Assembly (NCBI GenBank): GCA_020796225.1 | Contig: CM036756.1 | Coordinates: forward strand, 58,310,616-58,374,615 | Direction of reading: 5' to 3' | Length of the DNA stretch: 64,000 bases | Origin: Arion vulgaris | Taxonomy: Eukaryota > Mollusca > Gastropoda > Stylommatophora > Arionidae | In this document: positions 42,016 to 51,942 of the stretch, in pieces | How the letters are laid out: the number at the start of each line of letters is the position of its first letter | How positions within the stretch are numbered: the first letter of the stretch is position 1 | The notes under the pieces: generated by a model | Databases searched by the model: none | What the model was told of the DNA's origin: nothing | The model's input: only the letters and a program-made list of their open reading frames with translations | Position numbers and translations under genes: made by a program

Positions 42016-42789
42016 TGAAGACTTATCATAACATCAGATACAATTTACTCAAATACACACATGTAAATTATATATTTTCCTCTTTTTTTTCTGAGCCTTT
42101 GAGGTTCATTGCGTTTCAGATATAACCCACCACCATTCATATCTGTTCTCAGTCTTCTCTTCTCAACTGTAGACTATTACATATACTACTATTATTGACT
42201 TCTAGTATTTCTATGTCTACTTCAATATTAGCTCTCCGTCTTTTCTTGTCTTCATTATGCTCTCTTTACCTTCATCATTGTTTCTTATAAAACTATAGGC
42301 TCTCTGTTATCTGTCATTCTGTGTTTATACCCTAGTCATTGTAACGGTTTAAACTGCATGCGTGATAGGCAGAGAGAGGAGAGAGTTTAATCAGTGAGTC
42401 ACAGGAACCATCAGTATGCATACCCTTTGACAACTGTTGGGGGGAACTGAGCACCTATGGGTCTACCCGGAGTGCGGGGACGTTAGTTCCGTAACCAAAA
42501 ACCAATAACCAGTTATATTAACCTTCATGATAATAGTAAGTAATGAGAATTTACACAAATTATAAAATCCTTATATTAACTCTGGAGGACTTTGAAATAA
42601 AGGATAATTACCAATCTGTGAGATGAAATATACAGAACAGAGCACATACTATGACATTTGAAAACATCAGTCATTGTATCGCTACCTACGAAATGCACAG
42701 GTTATAATAGATACTAGCCTTACGAGTCATGTGTCAAAAATACTAATAAAACTCATACAGTAGAAAACAAAATAGAAAAGTGTGAAAGC
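42016..42789. other. No gene recognised
   Basis: A more GC-rich patch lies at 42395-42500 (ACTGTTGGGGGGAACTGAGC), otherwise AT-rich. Not matched elsewhere in the window. Confidence 0.4.
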
Positions 42790-43140
42790 AGTTTGCCAAG
42801 AAAATTCAGTTTTCGAAGGAGCTACAAAACTAGAGAAAAGGTTTTATCTAAGGATGTTAACAGGAAAGTATATAGAAGCACAACCAAGTATATATGTATT
42901 CTCTATAGATTGCAGAACGGCTTTGCACAGAATTCTATAATTGAGAAACGTATTGAGTGTTGGAAAGAAATAGGCTTACATTTTAAAGACATCATAATGA
43001 TCAGTAACTTATAATAGAAACAAGAGGCAACAAAATGAAGCGGAGAAAAATACCTTCACCATATTGAAATAAAGAACGGAGTTAGACATGCATGTGTTCT
43101 GTTCCACTGTCTGTTGAATATCTATTCAAAAAGATATTCA
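42790..43140 (+). mobile_element. LINE reverse-transcriptase fragment (palm)
   Basis: A 73-codon frame reads IIEKRIECWKEIGLHFKDII, which aligns with the KLI..LKEIGI..KDL.II..LY stretch after the first catalytic aspartate in RTE/Jockey-like polymerases. The following frame gives QEATK and NEAEK. The catalytic FIDYEKAFD region is corrupted. No assignment to LA-LM. Confidence 0.6.
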
Positions 43141-43171
43141 AACAAAGAGAGGCGATTTCAGGGATTGACAA

Positions 43172-43603
43172 GATTGATTAATTTATAGCACCATCATCCT
43201 TGCACTTCAGTGAGTAACTATGTAAGCTCCGATCTCTCTCTTACACAGGAAGATCTCAGTGCACGAACTCCGAAGAACCGGCGAAAGTCCCGGGATACTT
43301 TCAAAGATGGTGAAGAAATTTTGTAGGAATTTTATTTTTAATCTTTTCTAATGAATTTAGACCCGGCAGCTGCTTTCCAGCCTGCTCTTCTCGATTTTGA
43401 ATTGACAATGGTTCTTTTACGTACTCAAATTGAACATGGGACCTACGTTTTATTGTCCGTCTCCGATAGGACTAGGAACTCAATCTCATCTACACTGAGA
43501 TCAGAGATCTCTGGGAAAATATCAAAATGGCTCTACGATGGAGCGAACCTGGTACCTTTGGCCCGAAAGGCGAGCACCTAACCTCTACACCACAGAGAGC
43601 CCC
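43172..43603 (-). mobile_element. SINE S2, copy 7
   Basis: Complete S2 in reverse with CCGATAGGACTAGGAACTCA and a head ending CACCTAACCTCTACACCACA. Reverse of the head gives TGGTGTAGAGGTTAGGTGCT (A box) and CCAGGTTCGCTCC (B box). Confidence 0.85.
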
Positions 43604-43789
43604 TAGTCACAAGAGAATAGGAATAGTCAATAACATATTTAGCAATACGAAAAGTGAATGAATATCCAAACAAATACCATATACATACATGATAAGACTT
43701 GTCAAGTGCTACACATATTTATCATTCATTAGTTCATATGTACGGTTCCAACTTCACTGCAACGGGTCACCCCATAATTGCTCCGTTCC

Positions 43790-44205
43790 TGTGCCAACGA
43801 AAATCATCATTGTTGTATGAAGTGAAAACTTGGACAATAAACAAATAAATGGAAAGAAGAATTGAAGCTTGTGAAATGTGGATACACAGAAAAATAGGAT
43901 GAGTGTTATGAAAAGAGAAGACAACTAATAAATATGTATTTCAATAACATTGATTTAATATCGAACTTTTTAAGGAGATCGAAATTAGATCAATTATATT
44001 TTTGTCATATTGAGAGGCATGACACTCTTGTTACAAATCATCTTGGAACGGAACGGTAGATGGCAGGAAAGCAAAGGAAAGACGGATATAATTGGAATGA
44101 AAATATCAGGAGGTGGACCTCACAAGACTGGAAGAGTGTAAAGTCAGTGCAAGCAGCAGAACTTGTTGGAGAGCTATTACAGACAAGTTATGTAACATAA
44201 TTGAT
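43790..44205 (+). mobile_element. LINE LJ, C-terminal end, copy 2
   Basis: Reads EVKTWTINK, MERRIEACEMWIHRKIG, later REGKAKERRI-like and WRAITDKLCNI residues, matching the LJ terminus at 11305. Ends CATAATTGATTGATTACTTG. Stops in every frame. Confidence 0.75.
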
Positions 44206-44927
44206 TGATTACTTGATAAATACACTTATTGTTTCTCATTTTTTATTCTTCATTATTTTCATACTTGATTGGACAAGCCATTCGTCTTACGACTATTTTC
44301 AAATGTCTGTAATAATGTGCACACTCCGCGCGTGGAGCAGTTGATATATTTTATATTTGATCCATGATCTCAATAAAGGTCAGATTGAGTTAATAATCCT
44401 CTAGGAGATGTACGATAAAACTTACGTCGCGTGTTTAAGTGTACTAGTATTTTCTGATCGTTGTTATACAGTGATACCAGCCTCGTGCCAAGCTGGTACA
44501 ACATAAACGAACACCCCTAATGCATGATTCAACAAACGAACACACCTAATAGTAACTCCACTCACATACATCAATACACACTCTAAGAAATAAACAACAC
44601 AAAAGAACTAACACCAACGTCACGATTCAAGAACAGTAATTATAAAGCATCTATTGTAGATTGAAATTTACATAATCATTATTCATAAACATAATGCACC
44701 ATAATACAATAATAATAAATCACATCTCACATAAATCAAACTTATTGAAAATTGCCAAATTTAGCAGTTAATAATATTACCTTAAATTAATCTCCTGGTC
44801 CGTATTCCTTGTCCTTCCTAGCACGAAGAGCCTTACAACAACAAATACCAGTGTTGCAGAACTTTAGGATCACACCGTGGCCTAAACAGTACAACAATCA
44901 CGCTGACGACATAAGACAGTGACTCAC
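44206..44927. other. No gene; S2 scrap
   Basis: Near 44360-44440 the order GATCTCAATAAAGGT, CCTCTAGGAGATGTACGATA, ACTTACGTCGCGTG resembles the S2 body. The rest is AT-rich. Confidence 0.45.
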
Positions 44928-45760
44928 GACGTTTTTCAGTCTTGTAGAATATAATACATCACACAGATGCCAAAACAGTAGAAATGACGTTGTCTAACCA
45001 AAAGACAGTGACTCACGACGATTTTCAGGCTTGTAGAATATAATACATCACACAGATGCAAACACAGTAGGAATGACGTTGTCTAACCAACAGACAGTGA
45101 CACACCCCATTTCAGTCTTGTAGAATATAATACATCACACAGATGCAAACACAGTAGGAATGACGTTGTCTAACCAACAGACAGTGACTGACCACATTTT
45201 CAGTCTTGTAGAATATAATACATCACACAGATGCCAAAACAGTAGAAATGACGTTGTCTAACCAAAAGACAGTGACTGACCACATTTTCAGTCTTGTAGA
45301 ATATAATACATCACACAGATGCCAAAACAGTAGAAATGACGTTGTCTAACCAACAGACAGTGACTGACCACATTTTCAGTCTTATAGAATATATATACAT
45401 CACTCAGATGCCAAAACAGTAGAAATGACGTTGTCTAACCAAAAGACAGTGACTGACCACATTTTCAGTCTTGTAGAATATAATACATCACACAGATCCA
45501 AACACAGTAGAAATGACGTTGTCTAACCAAAAGACAGTGACTGACCACATTTTCAGTCTTGTAGAATATAATACATCACACAGATGCCAAGACAGTAGAA
45601 AGACGTTGTCTACACAACAGACAGTGACTCACCACATTTTCAGTCTTGTAGAATATATAACATCACTCAGATGCCAAACAGTAGTAAACTGACATCACAC
45701 AGATGCAAAACAGTAGAAACTAACATCACACAGATGCCTACACAGTAGATAACGACGTTG
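44928..45760 (+). repeat. 88 bp satellite array, about 9 copies
   Basis: Units contain GACAGTGACTGACCACATTT, CAGTCTTGTAGAATATAATA, CATCACACAGATGCCAAAAC and AGAAATGACGTTGTCTAACC. The middle units are almost identical. Units at both ends are diverged or shortened, the last three to about 35 bp pieces of CATCACACAGATGC and CAGTAGA. That edge decay is what unequal exchange produces. Confidence 0.92.
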
Positions 45761-46075
45761 TCTAATCAAAGAAAACCATCACGACCGTCTTGTCCCTTTT
45801 CTATGCCCGTCTTACTGTCCAGTCCCAACCTCAATCATAAACCGACTACCTCAACAGTATTGCTCGCCGTACAGTCCCAGACTCAATGTACAATCCGACT
45901 GCCCACTCAAAATATCAAAAACCGCGATTTCTTTTACAACTCAGGTAACCTCCGTGACAACTGATGAGCTGTCATCAACTGTCATCACAACACAAGGCAA
46001 TCACAACAAAGGGGAATAAATCACTAAAATATAACCCCTTATCCCCCAGGAACAGTAATACTGTTACATAAGCTG
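45761..46075. other. No gene recognised
   Basis: Follows the satellite. A 68-codon frame starts inside the last repeat unit and has no domain. Confidence 0.4.
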
Positions 46076-46335
46076 AACTCGCAAAAGAACCCTTGGAAGT
46101 TGAAAATAAATAAAAGTAGGCTGCAGAGCCGCTACTTGGAGAAAATGCATTTAAAATATTTTTTTTTTAATTCCTACAAAAATTTCCTCATAATCAAAAT
46201 GATATTGAGGATCCTCGCCAGTCCTACTAAGTTCTTGCACTACCGCTGATTTCCGGTGTAAGTAAGAGATCGGAGCATATATGGTTATCAACCAAAGTGT
46301 AGCGATGATGCTCAAAGTGAGACAATCAATAAAAT
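46076..46335 (+). mobile_element. SINE S2, copy 8 (5' truncated)
   Basis: Begins at CTGAACTCGCAAAAGAACCC and ends (TCAA)n. The head and first half of the body are lost. Confidence 0.78.
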
Positions 46336-46935
46336 ATGCATATATCTCTCTCTCTTCTCTCTCTCTCTCTTTATTTATATATATATATATATACTACACA
46401 CGCATTGTTGAACTATTTCTGATTTCTAACTAGATATCTATAAACTGATTTTAGATCGATCGGTAAAGATGTTCACGAATTTTGCAACGAACTATACCTA
46501 TATAGCAACCTATATATTTACCTGTCAATCTTTCCTCATTCTACGTGTCTCCATGTCGCCTGTATTACAGTCGAAGCTACACGGAACTCACTATCTGGGA
46601 GCACGTAGTTCTGAATTACCACATTCAATGTTTCCTCCCTCCTCCAACCAACCACTAGGTCCTTCCAAATTAAAAGTCGGTCATACTCATATATAACCAC
46701 CATCATGACATACCATTTGTTCACTAGACATATTCACTACATGATAAATTTCCATATTGATTTTGAACAAGTTACTGTACCACCTGTATAATTTGTCATT
46801 TTGAATATTGTTACTTTATTTTTCATTCTAGTGTTAACGATGTAATTGGAGTGTCCATTAGATGTAATAATTAGATGTAATTATTTGGGCGAGTAATGTA
46901 ATTTGAAGTTTAAAACAATATACATATAAATATAT
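46336..46935. other. No gene recognised
   Basis: Holds (TC)n at 46346-46370 and (TA)n at 46372-46394, then AT-rich DNA. Frames 46469-46696 and 46536-46724 overlap on opposite strands without domains. Confidence 0.4.
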
Positions 46936-47247
46936 ATAGTAAAGTAAAGGAACCATTTTTCATACGATGAGGTACATTGAAGAATACAGTGTTAGGCCCG
47001 TATTTTTTTTATTGACACTTGTCAAGCGATGGGTGATACCACGGCCTTCTCTATAAGAAGGCCGTGGTGATACCATCAACATCACACCAGTCAACTTTAC
47101 TTCCTAGTTCTTTTCTGGTTTATAATTGTGGTTGGTTGACTGAGAGCCGAGATGGTCGGAAAATAAGTCCACTCGCACTGTGGAATTGAATCCAGACCAC
47201 GCTTCTAAGAAACCACTGTACTAACCACTACACTATCGCGGCTCTCA
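46936..47247 (-). mobile_element. SINE S4, copy 5, with palindromic insert
   Basis: S4 in reverse: GAAGAATACAGTGTTAGGCC at the tail side, ACTACACTATCGCGGCTCTC at the head side. It carries a palindrome of about 29 bp absent from all other S4 copies. Confidence 0.82.
47039..47067. repeat. Perfect hairpin insert in S4
   Basis: CCACGGCCTTCT, a five-base loop CTATA, and AGAAGGCCGTGG. It sits between two copies of GGTGATACC (47032-47040 and 47066-47074), so it looks like an insertion with a short direct repeat. Confidence 0.9.
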
Positions 47248-47248
47248 T

Positions 47249-47334
47249 TTATATATATATATATATATATATATGTAATATATATAAAAGAGAGAGAAAG
47301 AGAGAAAGCGAGAAAGAGAGAGAAAAAGAGAGAT
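47249..47334. repeat. (TA)n then (GA)n microsatellite
   Basis: A TA run (to about 47284) is followed by an interrupted GAGAAA run to 47334, lying between S4 and M4. Confidence 0.92.
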
Positions 47335-47344
47335 CATGTACGTT

Positions 47345-47760
47345 AAGGGGGACTCTGGTCCGGGGATGGGGGTCAAGAAGCTATTTTCGTTGTTTTCATA
47401 TTAATGTAAAATTTGTTTAATCATTTTGATAGATTATGGCTTAGAAGGAGTAAAAAAAGGTTAGTTTACAAAAAAATGTCAAAGCTTTGCCATGGAAACA
47501 ATACAAAATTACATTTTGTTTTAATTTTCGATAAAAATATCCTCAAAATTAGGTCACAAAGTGAAAACAGAATTTATTTATATTCATTATATTCAGAACA
47601 TTAGGGGTTTGAACTTTTGTGTTTGGCGGCCATTTTGTAATGTTTCCATGGCAAAGCTTTGAAATTTTTTGTAAACAAACCTTTTCTACTCTTTAAATCA
47701 TAATCTTTCAAAATGGTTATAGAAATTCTACATTAATATCAAAACAACGAAAAACGTTTC
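47345..47760. mobile_element. MITE M4, copy 2, long inverted arms
   Basis: Left arm about 47384-47516 and right arm about 47630-47752 pair over some 130 bp (shared AAAGCTTTGCCATGGAAACA and its reverse, and CGTTGTTTT..ATTAATGTA..AT). The left end is TTAAGGGGGACT. TTAA suggests a piggyBac-like target, but the right TTAA is not seen. No coding capacity. Confidence 0.75.
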
Positions 47761-47929
47761 CCGACAGAGTCAAGCAGTACAGAAATAAAACCGCAGGGTA
47801 ATATAAGAACATTGAAGAATTACAGAAAAAAATTGATGAAATAAAACAAATTTAACGAGACAATACAGGGTGTTCAAGATAAAAGTAGACTGTCAATGGA
47901 ACCAATCTAGCAAATGTTTATGAAAATAA

Positions 47930-48225
47930 TAATTACTCTCTCGTACGTTATACGTTACATAGGGCCTACAAGCAATTTTTCATACCGCTCTATCCTGGAC
48001 AACTCGCTCAACCTCATCAGAGGAACTGAGACCGATATTGCTTGCCTCTCTCAGCAAAGTTTGTTTCAGGGTCTCCTTAGGTCGTCCTCTCTTTCCTGAA
48101 CCTTCTGCATCCCACTTTAATGCCTGCTTTGATATTCGTTGATCATTTCTTCTCAAGGTGTGTCCAACATATCTCTATCTTCTCTGTCTTATAACAGTTG
48201 TCACTAGTGGTTGACCAGACATTTC
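47930..48225 (-). mobile_element. LINE LB 3' end, copy 5
   Basis: Reverse of the LB terminus: GTTATACGTTACATAGGGCC, AATATTGCTTGCCTCTCTCA-like sequence, TTTGATATTCGTTGATCATT, ending at the VTTVIRQR-coding part (CACTAGTGGTTGACCAGACA). Its tail abuts ATAATAATTA. Confidence 0.85.
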
Positions 48226-48690
48226 TCAGACACACCGCCTTAAAAAGCAGTATTACATGCAGTAGCGACAGTATGGATGTGAAGCATGGACATTTAATAA
48301 AGCAGTGGAAAAACATATATGTGCTTTCGAATAAAAGTGTTATAGAAGAGTCATCCGTATATCTTGGACAGAGAAGAGAATAAATATATCTATTCAGAAA
48401 GAACTCAAAATCAAAGAAAACTGGCTGCTGCTACACATAAGAAAGAGAAAATTGAGATATTTTGGACATATAAAAAGACATGAAGGACTGGAGAAGACCA
48501 TCATGGAAGGAGGCATACCGGCAAAGAGAAGAAGAGGAAGACCACGGAGAAGATGGATTCAGGATGTAACTGATGGTCTGAACATGATGGCTGCAGAGGC
48601 AGGACATCCGGCCTATGAGAGAGAGAAGTTCCGGAGGACTGTTGGGGTGGCAAAGTTCTGCTCAGGACACGCTATTTGATGATGATGATG
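48226..48690 (+). mobile_element. LINE LD, C-terminal end, copy 4 (best)
   Basis: A 75-codon frame (48452-48679) reads MRYFGHIKRHEGLEKTIMEG, GIPAKRRRGRPRRRWIQDVT, then AAEAGHPAYEREKFRRTVGV and AKFCSGHAI before the stop. Upstream frames give TFNKAVEKHICAFE. It ends (GAT)n. The YFGHIKRH/RRGRPRRRW pair is typical of RTE/CR1-like LINE ends. Confidence 0.88.
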
Positions 48691-49164
48691 AGCGACAGTA
48701 ACTATAAAAAGCACTGGGTTAGCTCCCTCTACATTTAGACAAATTATACAACATACACAATGGAGATATCAATAACAATAGTTATCATATCTCATCATAT
48801 CGAGTTCCTCTTTTACACTTGCGGTGTCAACATGAAATAGATGGCGCGAAATAAAGCTCTTTCATTCGCTTCGAATATAGAGGTGTTCAGGGACTCTGCT
48901 ATTCTGTCATTCCAGTGATTGCATCTCAGCGATTGCCTGCTGTGTGACATATTATTTGAAGATAATTTTGTTACATGACTGAACCATATGACAGATTGCC
49001 TCTGGGATGGGTTCTGTTTTCGCTGGTACACTCATTTTGGATCTGATTGTATCATTTTTAATTTTATCTCTTTTTGATACATTGAGCTTTCTCTTCAGGA
49101 TTCTTATTTCTTTCATTGTAATTTTTCTTTTTTTTTTCTTTATCTGTCATCGTCAACAAACATT
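48691..49164. other. Unrecognised; 72-residue minus-strand frame
   Basis: Frame 48813-49031 on the minus strand (QNPSQRQSVIWFSHVTKLSS) recalls a decayed LINE terminus, but no GRPR box is visible. Otherwise T-rich. Confidence 0.35.
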
Positions 49165-49545
49165 TTAACAAACATATGACTTGACTTATTCGTCTTCGCT
49201 CCACGTGGAGCATAGAGCTTCAACAGTTGTTCGGCACTTTTTCCAGACTCTGGCTATTTTCTTTATGTTCTCCCATGATAGTCCAGCATTTGTCTGTTTC
49301 TCAAGAACACTTTGTCTCCAGGTCTGGTTAGGATTTTCCGTTTTCCTTGCGGGTTCCACTCAAGGGGGTGTTTAGTGACATTCCACTGTGTTTTCCGTAA
49401 GGTATGCCCAACCCATCAGCATTTTTTCCTCTTAACCTGGGTTAACATGGGTTTTCGTCCTGTTCATATCAACAGGTCTGTGTTTGCAGCTCTATCATTA
49501 CCATCTCACCTGAGAATACGCTGAAGACATCCGCTGACAAAGTTT
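49165..49545 (-). mobile_element. LINE LI, C-terminal end, copy 3
   Basis: In reverse: KNADGLGIPYGKHSGMSLNT, then GTRKENGKS, PDLETKCS and IMGEHKENSQSLEKVPNNC, parallel to LI at 22925 (VGHTL..., RGHPKQTWRR, W.T.KRTA...W.TTVE). All boxes are worn. Confidence 0.68.
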
Positions 49546-49588
49546 TAAATCGTAATTGTTGCTAACTTGAAACATATAAATCTATATC

Positions 49589-50102
49589 TTCTTCTTCTTC
49601 TTCAAACGCTACATATCGATCATCTCTTGTTAACCACTCTTTGTGATTTCTATCTGATCTGAGACATTGTACGTTGTTCAGTTATGCGCATCGCCCGAGT
49701 GGTTACCGGGACCCAAATTTGGGATGTAAAAATAGAACCACTGTTACCTGCCATGCATGTCGTAAGAGGCGACTAAGGAGGTTTGGCTGAAATCGGATGC
49801 ATGTGTCCTAAACGTGTAGAAGTCTATGCGTTTAGTGGCCTACCAAACCAATGTGCAACGTATAACGTTCTTGGCAAAGATCAAACATATCACAAAAAGT
49901 GATTAAAAAATTGGTCGTAAAGAACGAACGCAAAGAAGAAGAAGAAGTTATGCGCATACAAACAGGCCAGCACATCCGATTTCTGCGACGCTTTTATTTA
50001 CTAGGGTATCTTCCTTAGGTCCCTACCTCAGTGGTCTCTTACGACATGCTTTGTAGGTCGCAGTGTTAGCTCCACTTGTGGGTCCCGGCAAGACAAGGGC
50101 GT
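49589..50102 (-). mobile_element. SINE S6, copy 9, split by SINE S5
   Basis: S6 in reverse, interrupted after GTTATGCGCA by a 254 bp S5 and resuming with ATACAAACAGGCCAGCACAT. Ends CGGCAAGACAAGGGCG. Confidence 0.88.
49692..49945 (+). mobile_element. SINE S5, copy 4, nested in S6, 12 bp TSD
   Basis: agttatgcgcat at 49680-49691 and 49946-49957, both exact and both S6 sequence. Full-length, GCCCGAGTGGTTACCGGGAC to CGCAAAGAAGAAGAAG. It shows that S5 was still active after this S6 copy was in place. Confidence 0.93.
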
Positions 50103-50149
50103 AAATGTATTTAAAAATTATAAAAGTATTGTTGAAGTATTTGTTCAGA

Positions 50150-50698
50150 AGTATATTTGTTCAGTAAGTATATTTGTTCAGTAAGTATATTTGTTCAGTA
50201 AGTATATTTGTTCAGTAATATTTGTTCGTAAGATATTGTTCAGTAAGTATTTGTCATAAGTATATTTGTTCAGTATATTTGTTCAAATAAGATATTTTTC
50301 AGTAAGTATTTGTTCAGTAGTATATTTGTTCAGTGTATTTTCTAAGTATATTTGTTCACAATATTTGTTCAGTAAGTAATTTGTCAGTAAGTATATTGTT
50401 CACTAATTTGTTAAGTATTTTTTGTAAGATATTTGTTCAGTAGAATTTTCAGAAGATATTTGTCACTAAGTATATTTGTTCAGTAAGTATATTTGTTCAG
50501 TAAGTATATTTGTTCAGTAAGTATATTTGTTCACTAAGTATATTTGTTCAGTAAGTAAATGTATTTATAAGTATATCTTCAGTAAAATTTTTGTAGAATT
50601 TGTTCATAAGTATATTTGTTCAGTAAGTATATTTGTTCAGTAAGTATATTTGTTCAGTAAGTATATTTGTTCACTAAGTATATTTGTTCAGTAAGTAA
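50150..50698 (+). repeat. 17 bp minisatellite with a noisy core
   Basis: Unit CAGTAAGTATATTTGTT. Perfect units at the edges (50155-50215, 50480-50550, 50600-50695) surround a core full of single-base losses (for example TTTGTCATAAGTATATTTG). It abuts the 3' end of a LINE fragment at 50699. Confidence 0.88.
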
Positions 50699-50990
50699 TA
50701 ATGGGTAATTTTATTACTGTCCTCATCTTCAGCCTTTTCCTTGTCGGAACCACTTCAATGGCAGCAGCTATAACTACCTCCTTGTTCTGCGGGAGGTGTC
50801 CTGGGTACTCAACTCGTCTATGACATCCTGCATCCATCTTCAACTTGGTCTTCCTCTCCCCCCTTGGGTTTTCCATACTGAATAATTTTTAGAGGTTCAT
50901 GTCGTTTTATATTTCCAAAAATATTTCATTTTTAAAATTTTTTTAATCAAACACTTGCCATTAATTTTAAGCTGTTTTAAAATATTCATA
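50699..50990 (-). mobile_element. LINE LL, C-terminal fragment
   Basis: In reverse, frames give YGKPKGGEEDQVEDGC and, shifted, RMS-TS with PRTPPAEQGG. This resembles the G.PRG(R)...W..D...DE part of LINE ends. The 62-codon frame at 50688-50876 is an out-of-frame reading. Confidence 0.5.
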
Positions 50991-51016
50991 TTTGCTATTT
51001 TTTTCTTCTTTACAAA

Positions 51017-51262
51017 ATGAAAATCGTGGCATATCCATTGCAGGACTTTGCCATCAACCACAATAAACAAGTCGTCGATTTTCTAGAAACCACTTACCAG
51101 TTCAGTTGTTTGCCATTGCTTTCTGAATGATGGGTGTCTTTTTTTACAGTTCCTAAAATCCACGGACACGAATTTGTTTCCCAAACTGCCTGTCGTGGAG
51201 TTTGAACCAGGTACGCTTAGGTCGTGATCGAGCTCTCTACCGATCAAGCTACGGATGCCCAC
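51017..51262 (-). mobile_element. SINE S3, copy 8
   Basis: Starts ATGAAAATCGTGGCATATCC, includes TTTTCTAGAAACCACTTA and CGTGGAGTTTGAACCAGGTA, and ends ACGGATGCCCA. Confidence 0.83.
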
Positions 51263-51678
51263 ATACAATATACAATACAATACTTTACAATATACACAAT
51301 AAATACTGAAAAACACGTACTATGCATTTGTTTTAAAAAGTCGTTCTAGCAGTTCACCACGAAATTCTCACTTACTTGGCATGTTGTTGTTGAATGTCCA
51401 CGCTAACCAAAAAAATCCAACGTTAAATTTAAGCGACAGAACCACTCACACATACTTAAAGTGCTAACCGATTTCGAATAATGGCAATCATTATCTGTAA
51501 TGAAAATACCATACAGAATAAATACCCCGGATTATTCTAAATCTTAATCCGGTAATATTATGCTGGTTCAAATTGCTGTCATTAACTCGACTTTCTATTT
51601 CAATACTGGAGCCAAGATAGTATCAAGTGTAGACTAAGATTTTTACTATGTAAAGTTATGAATCGGTGGAAGATGAGT
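51263..51678. other. No gene recognised
   Basis: AT-rich, with no coding signal or shared family. Confidence 0.4.
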
Positions 51679-51916
51679 AAAGTAAGTAAGTAAGGAACCC
51701 TTACATACCTTGTGGTATATAGGGCAATACAGTGTTAGGCCTGTATTATTCATTGACCGTCGGCACACGATGGGTGATGTGGTCAGCATCACGCCGGTCG
51801 CCTTTACTTTCCCAGAGCATGACTGGTACCCAGTTGAGGCTGGGTCGACCTGAGAGCCGTCGCGGTCGGGAAAATTCCCACGACACTTGCGGGAGTTGAA
51901 CCCGGACCACCAGCCT
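51679..51916 (-). mobile_element. SINE S4, copy 6
   Basis: Clear S4 reverse copy: TACCTTGTGGTATATAGGGC, ATTGACCGTCGGCACACGAT, GCCGTCGCGGTCGGGAAAAT, GTTGAACCCGGACCACCAGC. The head is cut at CCAGCC, so the A box is lost. Confidence 0.85.
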
Positions 51917-51942
51917 TTTATTTTTTAAATATAACATGTCCA

